From UBA11524 sp964542315 (lineage in GTDB: Bacteria; Bacillota; Clostridia; Christensenellales; Aristaeellaceae), in NCBI GenBank assembly GCA_964542315.1, contig CAZIUA010000028.1, forward strand, positions 1 to 28,593: a DNA stretch of 28,593 nucleotides, in the 5' to 3' direction. The position numbers were made by a program, and so were the translations under genes. Positions within the stretch are counted from its first letter, which is position 1. Every line of letters starts with the position of its first letter. Of the stretch, positions 28,367 through 28,593 are shown piece after piece. The notes under the pieces were generated by a model. It searched no databases. It had not been told where the DNA came from and worked only from the letters and a program-made list of their open reading frames with translations.

Positions 28367-28593
28367 ATGGCAAAGCAGATTCAGTATGGCGAGCAGGCTC
28401 GCCGCAGCCTGGAAAAGGGCGTCAACGCCCTGGCGGATACCGTCAAGATCACCCTGGGTCCGAAGGGGCGCAATGTGGTGCTGGACAAGAAGTATGGCGC
28501 GCCCCTGATCACCAATGACGGCGTGACCATCGCCAAGGAGATCGAGCTGGAAGACCCCTTTGAGAACATGGGCGCCCAGCTGGTGAAGGAAGT
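28367..28593 (+). CDS. groL: Chaperonin GroEL, N-terminal part (runs off the window)
   Basis: 75 codons are visible: MAKQIQYGEQARRSLEKGVN, then TVKITLGPKGRNVVLDKKYG, APLITNDGVTIAKEIELEDP and ENMGAQLVKE. This includes the ATP-binding LGPKGRNV and the NDGVTIA segment with its catalytic-region Asp. The start at 28367 (MAKQ) has AAGGAG upstream; the ATG at 28361 is too close to the site. No stop is reached. Confidence 0.98.
   Translation, partial: MAKQIQYGEQARRSLEKGVNALADTVKITLGPKGRNVVLDKKYGAPLITNDGVTIAKEIELEDPFENMGAQLVKE

Overview
The window reads as a GC-rich chromosome segment of a Bacillota (Clostridia-type) bacterium. The evidence is CIRCE-controlled groES-groEL, very regular TTGACA-N16-18-TATAAT promoters, strong Shine-Dalgarno sites, intrinsic terminators with U-tracts, a CwlJ/SleB-type cortex hydrolase and a PdaB-like deacetylase (both usually spore-associated), and proteins typical of gut clostridia. 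An uncultured Christensenellales-like lineage is a guess; nothing here fixes the taxon.

Layout. 1-2500: the tail of an unknown gene, tRNA-Leu(CAA), a cortex-hydrolase-like gene and a convergent B12-type radical SAM gene whose strong promoter is followed by a palindrome. 2500-6000: an ABC-F ATPase converging on murA, then two identical tRNA-Arg(ACG) genes. 6100-9200: an RNA/DNA methyltransferase-like gene followed by rho; the Rho protein has a long disordered N-terminal insert with YEQRQPA repeats and unusual ATP-site residues. 9200-11470: tRNA-Leu(GAG), a highly acidic protein of ten 34-residue repeats, and tRNA-Trp(CCA). 11600-16250: a tightly overlapping five-gene operon of two CydDC-like ABC half-transporters, a YgbA-type Cys-rich protein, a DUF454 membrane protein and a membrane-anchored HMA metal-binding protein. 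Its promoter carries two copies of GTTAGnnACGnnTAAC. 16250-20760: an SH3-repeat secreted protein, a frameshifted ECF sigma factor with an unusual C-terminal domain, and an intact ECF sigma/anti-sigma pair. 20890-25400: mtnN, a degenerate receiver protein, an SPFH/zinc-ribbon protein, a double-OB SSB-like protein and a PdaB-like deacetylase. 25400-26000: a gene-poor stretch with a hairpin-rich 225-bp block between 15-bp direct repeats. 26000-28593: a phosphoribosyltransferase-like gene, mutY, and groES with the start of groEL.

Most of the window is housekeeping. The best candidates for something not well described are the ABC/YgbA/DUF454/HMA operon with its paired operators, the hairpin-rich repeat element at 25.7-26.0 kb (part of which recurs next to another terminator at 16.3 kb), the divergent Rho, and the WR-DGS repeat protein. 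All coordinates, motifs and promoters were read by eye. Family assignments rest on motif recognition, not database searches.
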